Shown here: positions 31,378-39,994 of the stretch, piece after piece
Numbering within the stretch: position 1 is the first letter of the stretch
How the letters are laid out: every line of letters begins with the position of its first letter
Source of the DNA: an uncultured Actinomycetes bacterium
GTDB lineage: Bacteria > Actinomycetota > Actinomycetes > S36-B12 > UBA10799
Length of the DNA stretch: 64,000 nucleotides
Reading direction: 5' to 3'
NCBI GenBank assembly: GCA_946803585.1
Contig: CAMPEQ010000007.1
Location: 466,451 to 530,450 of the forward strand
Position numbers and translations under genes: made by a program
The notes under the pieces: model-generated
What the model was told of the DNA's origin: nothing
The model's database searches: none
The model's input: only the letters and a program-made list of their open reading frames with translations

Positions 31378-32358
31378 ATGCCGACACCGCCTACTTCGAC
31401 CCCACTGTCCGATCAAGAGGCGGCAGCGTTTGCCGATCAGTTCTCATCGATTGTGGCGAACGTCGATCAGTTCATTCGAGGTAAGGACGCAGTCGTACGT
31501 CTCGCGTTGACGTCGCTATTGGCAGAAGGTCACCTCCTACTTGAGGACGTTCCCGGACTCGGCAAGACCTCGCTTGCTCGCGCACTTGCCTCGTCGCTAG
31601 GACTAACTGGATCGAGGATCCAGTTCACACCTGACCTACTTCCTAGTGACGTCACTGGCGTCACCGTCTACCACCAGAACAGCGGAGAGTTCGAGTTCCA
31701 CCCTGGACCGATCTTTGCCAACGTCGTCCTGGCTGATGAGATCAACCGCGCGTCGCCCAAGACCCAGTCGGCGCTGCTAGAGGTCATGGCAGAGCGAACT
31801 GTCACCGTTGACGGGGTTTCTCGTCCTGTCGATCGGCCCTTCCTAGTGATCGCGACCCAGAACCCCATCGACATGGACGGAACCTTCCCGCTGCCGGAGG
31901 CACAGCTCGACCGCTTTCTCATGCGGATCTCCGTCGGCTACCCAGATCGCGTCGCGGAGGAGTCCATCCTGCGCAACGATCATCAAGGACAACTGTTGAC
32001 TGACCTCGCCCCCGTTGCAACGCCAGAGACCGTTAAGGAGCTCATTGCCGCAGCGCGGCGCGTCCACGTCAGCGAGTCAGTCATCTCCTACATCGTCGCA
32101 GTCACCGAAGCGACCCGAACCGCTGCTGGCATTCGCCTTGGTGCCAGTCCGCGCGGCGGCCTCGGCTTACTCGCAGCAGCCCGCGTCATGGCAGCAGCGA
32201 GCGGTCGCAACTACGTCCTTCCCGATGATGTTGCAAGCCTCATAGAGCCAGTGCTCATCCACCGACTCGTTCTCGCTCCGGAGGCGCTCGCTGAGGGTTC
32301 AAGTGCCCACGAGGTCCTCCGGCGAGCAATCTCTGCGGTTCCGATTCCACAGGGATAG
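31378..32358 (+). CDS. MoxR-family AAA+ ATPase
   Basis: 326 residues. Walker A VPGLGKTSLARAL, Walker B VVLADEINRASPKTQSALL, sensor region ATQNPIDMDGTFPLPEAQLDRF, arginine-rich C-terminal lid. MoxR ATPases act as chaperone-like factors for the DUF58/VWA proteins encoded beside them. The frame is open to 31168, but the ATG at 31378-31380 is the first codon before the conserved region and has GAAAGG upstream. First gene of a moxR-DUF58-transglutaminase-like operon; 172 bp separate it from the divergent Prim-Pol gene. Confidence 0.92.
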   Translation: MPTPPTSTPLSDQEAAAFADQFSSIVANVDQFIRGKDAVVRLALTSLLAEGHLLLEDVPGLGKTSLARALASSLGLTGSRIQFTPDLLPSDVTGVTVYHQNSGEFEFHPGPIFANVVLADEINRASPKTQSALLEVMAERTVTVDGVSRPVDRPFLVIATQNPIDMDGTFPLPEAQLDRFLMRISVGYPDRVAEESILRNDHQGQLLTDLAPVATPETVKELIAAARRVHVSESVISYIVAVTEATRTAAGIRLGASPRGGLGLLAAARVMAAASGRNYVLPDDVASLIEPVLIHRLVLAPEALAEGSSAHEVLRRAISAVPIPQG

Positions 32359-32369
32359 CGGAGCTGACT

Positions 32370-33524
32370 GTGACGGGCAGAGCAATCGGTCTATTTGTAG
32401 CGATCCCTGTACTTATCGCGACGTCCTGGCTGTTGGGGTACCCAGTTGTCGGTGTCATTGCGATCAGCTTCGCAATCGTTCTGGCCATCGCAGCAATCAC
32501 AGTCGCACGGCCCCCGACCTCGGTTATCGAACGAAGCGTTGATCCCCTCAAGGTCACCCGTGGGCAACCAGCAACTGTCGTCCTGGCTCATCGAAACCGA
32601 AGTGCGTTGCCCTCGGCACCGATTGAGGCTGCCGATGCCATCGGGCACCTCTCCATTGATGTGACCATCCCAGTGACCCGTCCGCGCGGCACCAGCGAGG
32701 CGAGCTATCGATTCGTGACGAGTCGCAGAGGGTACTTGCCGATTGGACCGGCAACAATCACTCGCCGAGATCCGTGGGGAATTTTCCGGCGCTACCGCGA
32801 GGTGGGTGGTCAAGCGGAGATCAGCGTCTATCCCCGCGTAGTCGCCTTACCTGCCCCCGACCTTGTCACTCGGCTTAGTCGCGATGCCGGGGCCGCGGAC
32901 GTCGCGGCAGGATCGGATCGATTCCACACCTTGCGGGAATACGTCGTCGGCGACGAACTTCGTAAAGTGCACTGGCCCTCGAGCGCGAAGACCGGCACGC
33001 TCGTCGTCAAGCAGATGGTCGACAGTCCGCAGCCTCGACTGTTGCTGTTTTGCGATTGTGACGCTGGCAGCTACGCGGATCCAGCCGACTTCGAATCGGC
33101 GATCGATGCGACGAGTTCACTGGCGAACGCCATCGTCGCAACCGGCGTTCCGGTCACCGTAGTTATCGGCCAAACCCATACAACCACTGAGGTAGGCCGG
33201 ACCGAAGACATCTCCCGTCTCTTGGAGAACATGCTGACGGTTCAGTCCGAGCCCAAACCCGCCGCGGCACAATGGCTGCGCTCAGTTGCCATCCGGTCGC
33301 GCGCAACTGCGCTAGTAGTCGTCACTGGGTCAAACAACACCCTCCTGAGCTCGATGTCTGGGCTTCGAAGCACGTTTGGGGAGGCAGCTGCCTACCGCCT
33401 GGGAAGTCCCGTTGAGCGAGTTGATCGACGCCGCGGACTCACGGTCACCGACGCACTCGATATTGATGGCCTTGCTGCCCTACTCAAGCCCCCCGCTCCC
33501 CGCCCAACCGGAGCGCAACGATGA
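32370..33524 (+). CDS. DUF58 domain protein
   Basis: 384 residues. Two N-terminal membrane helices (GLFVAIPVLIATSWLLGYPV and VGVIAISFAIVLAIAAITVA) anchor it; then a beta domain with RDPWGIFRRYR and the DUF58 signature EYVVGDELRKVHWPSSAKTG, inside a VWA-like fold. Partner of MoxR ATPases in a module of unsettled function, linked in other bacteria to envelope or stress processes. It starts 11 bp after moxR and its stop overlaps the following gene by 4 bp. Confidence 0.9.
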   Translation: MTGRAIGLFVAIPVLIATSWLLGYPVVGVIAISFAIVLAIAAITVARPPTSVIERSVDPLKVTRGQPATVVLAHRNRSALPSAPIEAADAIGHLSIDVTIPVTRPRGTSEASYRFVTSRRGYLPIGPATITRRDPWGIFRRYREVGGQAEISVYPRVVALPAPDLVTRLSRDAGAADVAAGSDRFHTLREYVVGDELRKVHWPSSAKTGTLVVKQMVDSPQPRLLLFCDCDAGSYADPADFESAIDATSSLANAIVATGVPVTVVIGQTHTTTEVGRTEDISRLLENMLTVQSEPKPAAAQWLRSVAIRSRATALVVVTGSNNTLLSSMSGLRSTFGEAAAYRLGSPVERVDRRRGLTVTDALDIDGLAALLKPPAPRPTGAQR

Positions 33525-35773
33525 CGAAAGCAGACATCTGGCGACGGACGTTGGCAGCGGGACTGGTCTGCCTGGCGGCCGCCTCCGCGTGGTGGCGCCT
33601 CCTAGGCCCCCTTCCAACCCTGACTCGAATTCTTCCAGCGATCATCCTGGTTGCCCTCGCATTCGCGGTTGGCACGGCCGGGGGCCGTCGGGTAGCTCGA
33701 GGAGCCGGTGCCCTCCTCGCTTTGGCTGCGACGTTCCTGGCAGGCCTGGTATTCGGCGCGATGACACTCGCTGACTCGTCGGGCAACGTTAATCCGGCGT
33801 CGCTGTTCACCGGCGTCATTGAGGGTCTCGGCATTCTGCTGCAATCAGCAGTTCCCGCACCAACCAATGCAGAAACCGTGACCGCGGTCATCATCTTCAG
33901 TGGATATGCAACCGTCGTTTCCTGCCTGTTGGCCTGTACCAAGTTTCCAGCGACAGCGATCATCCCGGCCGCGCTGCTGTTCCTAGGCGGCACTGCGCTG
34001 AGCCAGGGTTCCCTCGCATCCGCGATCTCAACCGGCGTGCTGTTCGCTGTAGCCGCACTAGTCCTGCTGTACCTCATTCCCAGTAGCGGCCCGACTGGAT
34101 CGATCACCGACGGTGTGGCCTTCGCAGAGGAACAGAAGCAGAAAGGTCGGAGTTCAGGGCGGGTCGCCTACGGAGTCGCCATAGCAGTGGTGGGGGCACT
34201 CGTTGCCACGGTCGCGGTTACCGCTACACAAGCTTCCGGACTTGGCACCTCACGCGACCCATTTGACCCCCACCGAACAACCGACTATCGGCCGCAGACG
34301 GAGACTGACCCCTTTCTCGAGATCACGGCCTGGCAGTCCTTCGGGGCGTTAACGGCGACACCGCTGCTAGAGGTCGCCGGAAAAAACCTCCCCAGTGCAC
34401 TGTGGTGGACAACTGCTGAGACCTACAACGGAAGCGCGTGGAACTCGATCCGCACCTTCAACTCGGCAACAAATCCGCTCCCCTATGTCGGGCCCGGCCC
34501 GAACATGACGCGAGAGGTCAGCGCGGCCATCGAGACCACCTCGAAACTGCCTGGACCATGGCTGCCAACCGTTCAGCGAGCGACTTCAGTCGAGGGTGTT
34601 GCTGTTCGGGTCAATCCAGAGGGAATCGTCATCGCCAACAGCGATATCGCCGCTGATGTGGCGTACTCCCATACGTCACGAACACTTGCTCTGAACTCCA
34701 TGAAGTCCCTAAACGCAGCCAAGAAGGCTGACGATGGCGAGTATGACGCGGCGAATACGCTACCTCCGGGTCTACCCAAGGGCCTCGCGGCCTTTGCCGA
34801 TACTCACCTCGTGGGACCGACTGCCTATGCAGAGCTGACCTCGCTTGCCGAGGCGTTAGGAACGAGTACCTACCAAGAAAACGCGGCGGTTACTTCCAGC
34901 GATATCTACGGATACCCGGCGATGGACCGCCTCGTTAACGAGACTCGGACAGGGACCCAGGGGCAGTACGCTTCTGCCTTCGCCATCATGGCCCGAACCG
35001 CCGGTTATTCGACTCGGCTCACCTCTGGTTTTCGACTGCCAGCGGCAGAAGGCGGTCTTGTCACCACGTTGGATGCGATTGTCTGGCCGGAGGTGAATCT
35101 CACTGGAGTTGGTTGGGTCTCGTTCGCGCCCGGTCCCAAATCAGCCCAGGAAGGTATCCCCGTTCCGATCACCAACTCCGATGATGTCTTCCCGACGCCA
35201 ATCGATCCGGTCATCCCCGAACCCTTCCCGCAACCAGAACCCGAGCCAACAGATTCGACTCTGTCCGGATCATCACTGGTGTCGATCGTCTTGGGCCTAG
35301 TTGCGCTGTTGATCGTGGGCTTTATCGGATGGATAGGCCTCGTAGCCGTTGGCAGGTCGAGGCTCAAGTCGAACCTCTCTACGGCCAATACCCCTTCATC
35401 ATTCGGACCGTGGGTCTGGTCGCGTTCGGTTCGACGCCACCTCCACGCACCGGTCCCACTATCCCCCTATGCGGCCGCAACAGGCGAGTCGTTATATCCC
35501 AACGGACTGCGACCTCAATCAGTGATCGATGAGGAACCTGGTCCCCGACCCAGCGAGACCCTGCGCGCGCTCGGCGCGATCGCCCAGACTGCGCTCTACA
35601 GCCCGGCCGAGGTCTCAGATGAACAGCTCACCAGCGCGTGGAAGCTCGCCAACTCGGATGGTGCCGATGCCCTGCGCGCGGGCGGGCTTCGTGCCAGAGC
35701 CCGCTGGCTGCTCATACCCTTGCGAAGGGAGCCCAGCGTCAGGACTTTGAGTCAGGCTCCTGATCAAGGGTGA
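33521..35773 (+). CDS. Transglutaminase-like membrane protein (TgpA type), active site apparently lost
   Basis: 750 residues: about six N-terminal helices (15-200), an extracellular region (about 230-590) with the transglutaminase-like core, a C-terminal helix (about 600: VSIVLGLVALLIVGFIGWIG) and a cytoplasmic tail. In the family the core reads G.C.(E/Q)(F/Y)A...DAHAWVEV...GWV.F(D)P. Here the corresponding segments are GTQGQYASAFA, DAIVWPEV and GWVSFAPGP, so the usual Cys, His and Asp are all replaced. It is therefore probably a structural or binding protein, not a peptidase. Many actinobacterial relatives lack the Cys. It overlaps the DUF58 stop by 4 bp and the convergent msrB by 35 bp. Confidence 0.82.
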   Translation: MTKADIWRRTLAAGLVCLAAASAWWRLLGPLPTLTRILPAIILVALAFAVGTAGGRRVARGAGALLALAATFLAGLVFGAMTLADSSGNVNPASLFTGVIEGLGILLQSAVPAPTNAETVTAVIIFSGYATVVSCLLACTKFPATAIIPAALLFLGGTALSQGSLASAISTGVLFAVAALVLLYLIPSSGPTGSITDGVAFAEEQKQKGRSSGRVAYGVAIAVVGALVATVAVTATQASGLGTSRDPFDPHRTTDYRPQTETDPFLEITAWQSFGALTATPLLEVAGKNLPSALWWTTAETYNGSAWNSIRTFNSATNPLPYVGPGPNMTREVSAAIETTSKLPGPWLPTVQRATSVEGVAVRVNPEGIVIANSDIAADVAYSHTSRTLALNSMKSLNAAKKADDGEYDAANTLPPGLPKGLAAFADTHLVGPTAYAELTSLAEALGTSTYQENAAVTSSDIYGYPAMDRLVNETRTGTQGQYASAFAIMARTAGYSTRLTSGFRLPAAEGGLVTTLDAIVWPEVNLTGVGWVSFAPGPKSAQEGIPVPITNSDDVFPTPIDPVIPEPFPQPEPEPTDSTLSGSSLVSIVLGLVALLIVGFIGWIGLVAVGRSRLKSNLSTANTPSSFGPWVWSRSVRRHLHAPVPLSPYAAATGESLYPNGLRPQSVIDEEPGPRPSETLRALGAIAQTALYSPAEVSDEQLTSAWKLANSDGADALRAGGLRARARWLLIPLRREPSVRTLSQAPDQG

Positions 35774-36200
35774 TACTCAGCGAGTTAATACACCACCGCT
35801 GATCCGTTGGAGTGCCATAGCCCTCACCGTCGAAGACGTGCCCAAGGTGCGAACCACAGCTCGCGCACCTGGCCTCAACACGCGTTGACATGAGCGATCG
35901 ATCCTCTAGTAGGACGACCGAGTCCCCAGCCAACGGAGTGAAGAACGAAGGCCATCCACAATGGGAGTCGAACTTGGTCTCTGACGAGAACAATGCTGCC
36001 TGACACGCTCGACAGCGGTATGTCCCGCGAGTCGTGGTGTCGGTGTACTCACCAACAAACGGGGCTTCGGTACCGGAGTCGCGCAGAACGTGATACTCCT
36101 GCGGCGAGAGCTTCTCGCGCCACTCGGTCTCTTGCCTGGCATCTGGATATGTCGTTCCATCGGGTCGCTTGACCCCATCACGAGCTGGCGTACTCGACAT
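35739..36200 (-). CDS. msrB: Peptide-methionine (R)-S-oxide reductase MsrB
   Basis: Reduces methionine-R-sulfoxide in proteins. 153 residues from the ATG at 36198-36200, which has AGGAGG 9 nt upstream (an ATG at 36221 lacks this). Zinc-binding CxxC pairs are in YRCRACQAAL and ARCASCGSHLGHVF; FDSHCGWPSFF and the catalytic Cys in QRWCINSLS are present. It is 20 bp downstream of chdC. Its 3' end overlaps the convergent transglutaminase-like gene by 35 bp. Confidence 0.95.
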   Translation of the reverse strand: MSSTPARDGVKRPDGTTYPDARQETEWREKLSPQEYHVLRDSGTEAPFVGEYTDTTTRGTYRCRACQAALFSSETKFDSHCGWPSFFTPLAGDSVVLLEDRSLMSTRVEARCASCGSHLGHVFDGEGYGTPTDQRWCINSLSITLDQEPDSKS

Positions 36201-36220
36201 ACGTCGGAGCCTCCTAAGCA

Positions 36221-36964
36221 CTAGCAGATTGCGGAGAGGAAGTCGGCTAACTCTCGTCGCCGACCGGTATAAAACGGAATCTCTTCCCGCACGTGCATCC
36301 TCGCGCGGGAAGCCCGTAGGTCCCGCATCAAATCAACGATGCGATCCAACTTGTCGGCCTCGAATGCCAAAATCCACTCATAGTCCCCTAGTGAGAAGGC
36401 TGGCACCGTATTCGCCCGGACATCTGGATATCCGCGGCCCATTTTGCCATGCTCAGCGAGCAATTCCCGGCGCTGCTCGTCAGGGAGCAAGTACCACTCG
36501 AACGATCGCACGAACGGGTAAACACTGACGTAGTCCCTGGCTCGCTCATCCGCTAGGAACGCTGGCACGTGGGACTTATTGAACTCCGCCGGACGATGAA
36601 GTGCCATCTGTGACCAAACACCGGTCAGGCTCTGGCCTAGGCCGCTGTTTAGCAGCCCGTGGTACGCCTCTTGCAGAGCGTCGCTCGTGGGGGCATGGGT
36701 CCAGAGCATGAGGTCTGCGTCCGCTCGAAACCCAGCGACGTCGTACCAGCCACGGAGTTTCACGTCCGTGGTGTCAGCTAAGCCCGCGAGTAGCCCATCA
36801 ACCTCATCAGCGAGTTGCTCCGATGGACTATTCAACGTCGATCGATCGATCTTGAACACCGACCACATCGCGTAACGGACTACGTTGTTGAGATCTCGCG
36901 CCTTAGGCTTTACCGTCGGCGTCTCGGCGTCGCCGGGACTCGGTTCATGTGTCTGCTCAGCCAT
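36221..36964 (-). CDS. chdC: Coproheme decarboxylase ChdC (HemQ)
   Basis: Last enzyme of the coproporphyrin-dependent haem pathway of Gram-positive bacteria; oxidatively decarboxylates coprohaem to haem b. 247 residues, chlorite-dismutase-like fold. Family segments include YAMWSVFK, SVYPFVRSFEWYLLP and LLAEHGKMGRGYPDV, where the His is the haem ligand, then FSLGDYEWILAFEADKLD. The N-terminal 25 residues are a polar extension. Its start overlaps the end of cgoX by 8 nt, so the two consecutive pathway steps are co-translated. Confidence 0.94.
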   Translation of the reverse strand: MAEQTHEPSPGDAETPTVKPKARDLNNVVRYAMWSVFKIDRSTLNSPSEQLADEVDGLLAGLADTTDVKLRGWYDVAGFRADADLMLWTHAPTSDALQEAYHGLLNSGLGQSLTGVWSQMALHRPAEFNKSHVPAFLADERARDYVSVYPFVRSFEWYLLPDEQRRELLAEHGKMGRGYPDVRANTVPAFSLGDYEWILAFEADKLDRIVDLMRDLRASRARMHVREEIPFYTGRRRELADFLSAIC

Positions 36965-38597
36965 GTGCGATCCGTCCTCGTTCTTTCAAATAGCCGGCGG
37001 TCTGACCCGCAGCGAACTGTGCGGAGCCGATACACGCCGGAATGCCAACACCATCGTAGGCCGCACCGCACAATGATATCCCGGGTGTCGACGACAGCGC
37101 TTCACGTGCCGACATCATCCGCTCTCGATGACCCACTGTGTACTGCGGAAGCGAGTCGTCCCAGCGAGTAATAGTGCTCGCGACAGGCTTGGCAGACAAC
37201 CCGGCAATCGCGGCCAGGTCTTTTACCGCAACCTGAGCAAGTTCGTCGTTGCTGTGCTCTTGAACGAACGGATCGCCGAAGCGACCAAGCGATGTTCGAA
37301 CGACGGCAACGCTGCGCTTGTTTCCCTCGGAGTCCCGTGCACGCGCGCCTGCCCGTGCAACCCATGACCACTTCCGCGAGGCATACGTTGCGGCCTTCAC
37401 TGCGAACCCCTCCACCGGCGGGACCAAAAAGCCGCTGCCAGAGACAGTCGCCGGAATATCGTCCGGTGAATACATCAATGTTGCGAGGGCAACCGAGGCG
37501 TAGGGAACGGTATCCAGTAGCACGGCTGCCGCGGGATTGACCTTTGCCAGCATCTTCGCTGCCGCGGGCGCTGGCACCGCCACCACCACGGCATCGAAGT
37601 CTTGCGGAGTCGACCGCCCGTCGATTCGAGCCGAGACTCGCCAGCCAGCACTCGTCCGACGAATCGTCGACACCGGCGCATCACACTCGATCTGCACACC
37701 TCGTTGCTTAAGCCGATCCGCCATCGCGATTGGCAGGCGCCCTAATCCGCCAGAAATTCCTGCAAAGATCGGTCCGCCCTTACGTGCTCCACTGTTGGCG
37801 GCGCCGGTTGCGCGTGCTTCTCGGGCGGCCACCAGCAACGACTTCTCTCGCCGGGCAAGGCGGTAGAGCGCGGGCACCGTCATCTCGAGGCTGAGGTTGT
37901 CTGCTTGACCGGCATAGACTCCCCCGAGCATTGGCTCCACGAGTCGGTCAACTACCTCGCGGCCGACTCTGGTCGTAACGTAGTCACCAATCGAGATGTC
38001 GCCGGTTAAGTCCGTCTTAGGAAGCACATGATCGAGCGGGATCCTCATCAGCCCCGGAACGCTCATAACGTCGCTTGCTGCCAGCGCCCGTAGATCTGTG
38101 GGGATTCCGCTTATGAGACCAGCTGGAAGCGGCTGTAATTCCCCATGAGCGACGACACTGGCCTTCATGGTCGAGGGACTCACCAGGGATGAACTCAGGC
38201 CCGCTGCCTTGGCCATTGCGATTGCTTCGGGCCGGACGGCAAGCATGGACTCGGCACCGGCATCGAGATTGATCCCCTCCAGTTCCAGCAACTGCAACTT
38301 GCCGCCAACGGAGGAGCTGGACTCGAAGACCGTGATCTCGGCATCAACGTTGCGGTCCTTGACGAGCGACCAGGCTGCCGACAATCCAGCGATTCCTCCG
38401 CCAATGATCGCGATCCTGGGAGTGGGTTCTCCTGGCCTGCTCGTGGTTGCCACGGACTCCTCCACTGACTCACCATCGCCAGGTCGCTTACCCGTGAGCG
38501 CAACCTCAGCAATGTCAGCGACATCTTGTGCAAGGCTCGTCACCAGATCACCGGCGATCAAGCGCAGACTCGGACGTGGGGACCGCGGTTCAGCCAT
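36957..38597 (-). CDS. cgoX: Coproporphyrinogen III oxidase CgoX (HemY-type)
   Basis: FAD-dependent oxidase making coproporphyrin III in the actinobacterial haem pathway. 546 residues; the dinucleotide-binding motif IAIIGGGIAGLSAAWSL starts only at about residue 62, so there is an unusual ~60-residue N-terminal extension of Leu/Asp/Glu/Ser-rich sequence. It ends with GISLCGAAYDGVGIPACIGSA, the family's second FAD motif. The ferrochelatase that should act between CgoX and ChdC is not in the window. The ATG lacks a clear ribosome-binding site. Confidence 0.92.
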   Translation of the reverse strand: MAEPRSPRPSLRLIAGDLVTSLAQDVADIAEVALTGKRPGDGESVEESVATTSRPGEPTPRIAIIGGGIAGLSAAWSLVKDRNVDAEITVFESSSSVGGKLQLLELEGINLDAGAESMLAVRPEAIAMAKAAGLSSSLVSPSTMKASVVAHGELQPLPAGLISGIPTDLRALAASDVMSVPGLMRIPLDHVLPKTDLTGDISIGDYVTTRVGREVVDRLVEPMLGGVYAGQADNLSLEMTVPALYRLARREKSLLVAAREARATGAANSGARKGGPIFAGISGGLGRLPIAMADRLKQRGVQIECDAPVSTIRRTSAGWRVSARIDGRSTPQDFDAVVVAVPAPAAAKMLAKVNPAAAVLLDTVPYASVALATLMYSPDDIPATVSGSGFLVPPVEGFAVKAATYASRKWSWVARAGARARDSEGNKRSVAVVRTSLGRFGDPFVQEHSNDELAQVAVKDLAAIAGLSAKPVASTITRWDDSLPQYTVGHRERMMSAREALSSTPGISLCGAAYDGVGIPACIGSAQFAAGQTAGYLKERGRIAHG

Positions 38598-38685
38598 AGC
38601 GTCACTCTCTCACTCTCAGGCTTCCCTCGCTCACTTTCGGCACCGTGTTCCACTCCAAAACCACAGCAGCAGCACCTGCCGTGAA

Positions 38686-39108
38686 CTACTTAACCGCCAG
38701 GAACTGCGCCGAGAGGTCGAGTTGCCGAGCCGGAAGACCAAGGAGTCGAGCAACTCGCGAAATGAAGCTTGCAGCATCGCGCAGCGAGTCATCAGCTTCC
38801 CTGGTGGTGACCACAACGGTGCCCGACGATGCAGCGGCGCGCTTCTCGGAACTGTAGTTGAACAGCTCGGCCCACTCTGCAAGTTCGGGTGCGAACCTAA
38901 CAAGCAACTGCCAAACATTCGTAACGCGAGCGCGCGGAGCCGGTAGAGTCGATGTTTGCGTCGACCTGTCGGCCACCATCGCAGCGGCGGCACGAAGGGC
39001 GGCGAGTTGGGCGTCAACGTATCGCCGGGTTGGGTCAGACTCCCTCGCCGAAGTCCCCAAACCACTGATTGCCAACCGGACTAGGTCATGAGCTTCACTC
39101 GAACACAT
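38686..39108 (-). CDS. SAV_6107-type HEPN-domain protein, probably SOS-regulated
   Basis: 140 residues, predicted all-helical. The sequence (HDLVRLAISGLGTS, RYVDAQLAALRAAAAMVAD, VWQLLVRFAPELAEWAELF) matches actinobacterial SAV_6107-family HEPN proteins. The canonical HEPN ribonuclease motif Rx4-6H is not seen, so catalysis is doubtful. The promoter is unusually clear: TTGACT-17 bp-TACGCT, then 6 nt to the ATG, with a perfect SOS box straddling that ATG. Family homologues are found near isoprenoid and metF genes in actinobacteria; here it lies divergent from the carotenoid genes. Function unknown; DNA-damage induction is inferred from the site. Confidence 0.78.
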   Translation of the reverse strand: MCSSEAHDLVRLAISGLGTSARESDPTRRYVDAQLAALRAAAAMVADRSTQTSTLPAPRARVTNVWQLLVRFAPELAEWAELFNYSSEKRAAASSGTVVVTTREADDSLRDAASFISRVARLLGLPARQLDLSAQFLAVK

Positions 39109-39114
39109 GTTCGA
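39099..39114 (-). promoter_or_regulatory. LexA/SOS box over the HEPN gene start codon
   Basis: The plus strand reads TCGAACACATGTTCGA. The two TCGAAC/GTTCGA arms are perfect and separated by 4 nt, which is the mycobacterial/Gram-positive LexA consensus (CGAAC-n4-GTTCG). The HEPN start codon (39106-39108) lies inside it, and the -10 box begins at the adjacent base, so LexA bound here would block RNA polymerase at the transcription start. Confidence 0.75.
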
Positions 39115-39143
39115 AGCGTAGTCGTCTGGCTTGCCCTAGTCAA
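39115..39143 (-). promoter_or_regulatory. Consensus-like leaderless promoter of the HEPN gene
   Basis: Minus strand: -35 TTGACT (39138-39143), 17-bp spacer, -10 TACGCT (39115-39120), then 6 nt to the ATG. This is the best -35/-10 pair I found in the window. It directly abuts the SOS box. Confidence 0.7.
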
Positions 39144-39253
39144 CCACTATTCCGGCGTAGTTGCCGCGACCCGGCAGCCAGCTACCGCCTCCAAAATTCC
39201 TGACCCTGACCCGAAACGCGCGGTGGTTGTCGCGGTGTCCCAATAGCGGCTAC

Positions 39254-39259
39254 TAGCGT
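39254..39259 (+). promoter_or_regulatory. Leaderless -10 box of the crtA-like gene
   Basis: TAGCGT, 6 nt before the ATG at 39266; no Shine-Dalgarno sequence. The nearest -35-like TTGTCG is 21 bp away, too far, so the -35 is weak. Confidence 0.45.
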
Positions 39260-39265
39260 GTCCCT

Positions 39266-39994
39266 ATGGCCGAGACGCAGCGAGTCCCTCCAACAGTGGT
39301 TGTCCACTTGTGGGGTGTGAGCTTGCGTGGGCTTCCTGGCTCGTTCATCCGAATGGCGACGCAGCCATGGCTGCTACGCGAAGGAGCCCGACGACGCAGC
39401 CACGGCCTACGGTTCGCCAAGCTTGTGGGTACTGGCTCTGGCCAATCCTTCAGCGTTCGCGATGCGGATCCACGTCACTGGGGCTTGATCACCGCGTGGG
39501 ACGACGAGGCTGACGCACGCGTATTCGAGCAAAGTGACGTGGTGACCAACTGGGACCGCCACTCGTTCGAGAAGGCACGGTTCGTGCTCGATCCGATACA
39601 TAGTCGTGGCCAGTGGGGAGGCAAAGAGCCCTTCAGCCCCGGAACCAGAACGACGCAGGACTCCCCGATCGCAGCTATCACCCGAGCTCGCGTGCGCGCC
39701 ACTGCGTGGCGACTCTTCAGTTCGGCAGTCCCACCCGTGGCTGCAGCAGCGAATGATTCTGCGGGCCTACTACTGAGCACCGGAATTGGTGAAGCTCCGA
39801 TCGGCCTACAGGGCACCTTCTCGATCTGGCGCGATTCCGCCGCCTTGCGCAGCTTTGCACAGGGCTCCTCCCATCAACTTGTTGTCGATCGCACAGCGAG
39901 CACCGGTTGGTATTCCGAGGAGCTCTTCGCCCGGTTCAGCGTGAGATCGGCTCTCGGCGAGTTCTGTCACAAGTCGGTGGACTTCAGTCGATGA
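39266..39994 (+). CDS. CrtA-like carotenoid ketolase (spheroidene monooxygenase family)
   Basis: 242 residues. Hallmarks of the CrtA family are visible: VVHLWGVSLRGLPGSFIRM at the N-terminus, LVGTGSGQSFSVRDADPRHW, LLSTGIGEAPIGLQGTFSIW, and TGWYSEELFARFSV near the C-terminus. In Rhodobacter CrtA introduces a 2-keto group on acyclic 1-hydroxylated or methoxylated carotenoids. The next genes (CruF-like hydratase, CruG-like glycosyltransferase) make the same substrate type plausible. First gene of a coupled operon crtA-cruF-cruG (ATGA and GTGA overlaps). Assignment by motif resemblance only. Confidence 0.65.
   Translation: MAETQRVPPTVVVHLWGVSLRGLPGSFIRMATQPWLLREGARRRSHGLRFAKLVGTGSGQSFSVRDADPRHWGLITAWDDEADARVFEQSDVVTNWDRHSFEKARFVLDPIHSRGQWGGKEPFSPGTRTTQDSPIAAITRARVRATAWRLFSSAVPPVAAAANDSAGLLLSTGIGEAPIGLQGTFSIWRDSAALRSFAQGSSHQLVVDRTASTGWYSEELFARFSVRSALGEFCHKSVDFSR

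Noticed and set aside
38686..39108. Toxin-antitoxin pair with the HEPN gene
   Set aside because: No adjacent MNT-type nucleotidyltransferase or other antitoxin gene, and no Rx4-6H motif in the HEPN protein.
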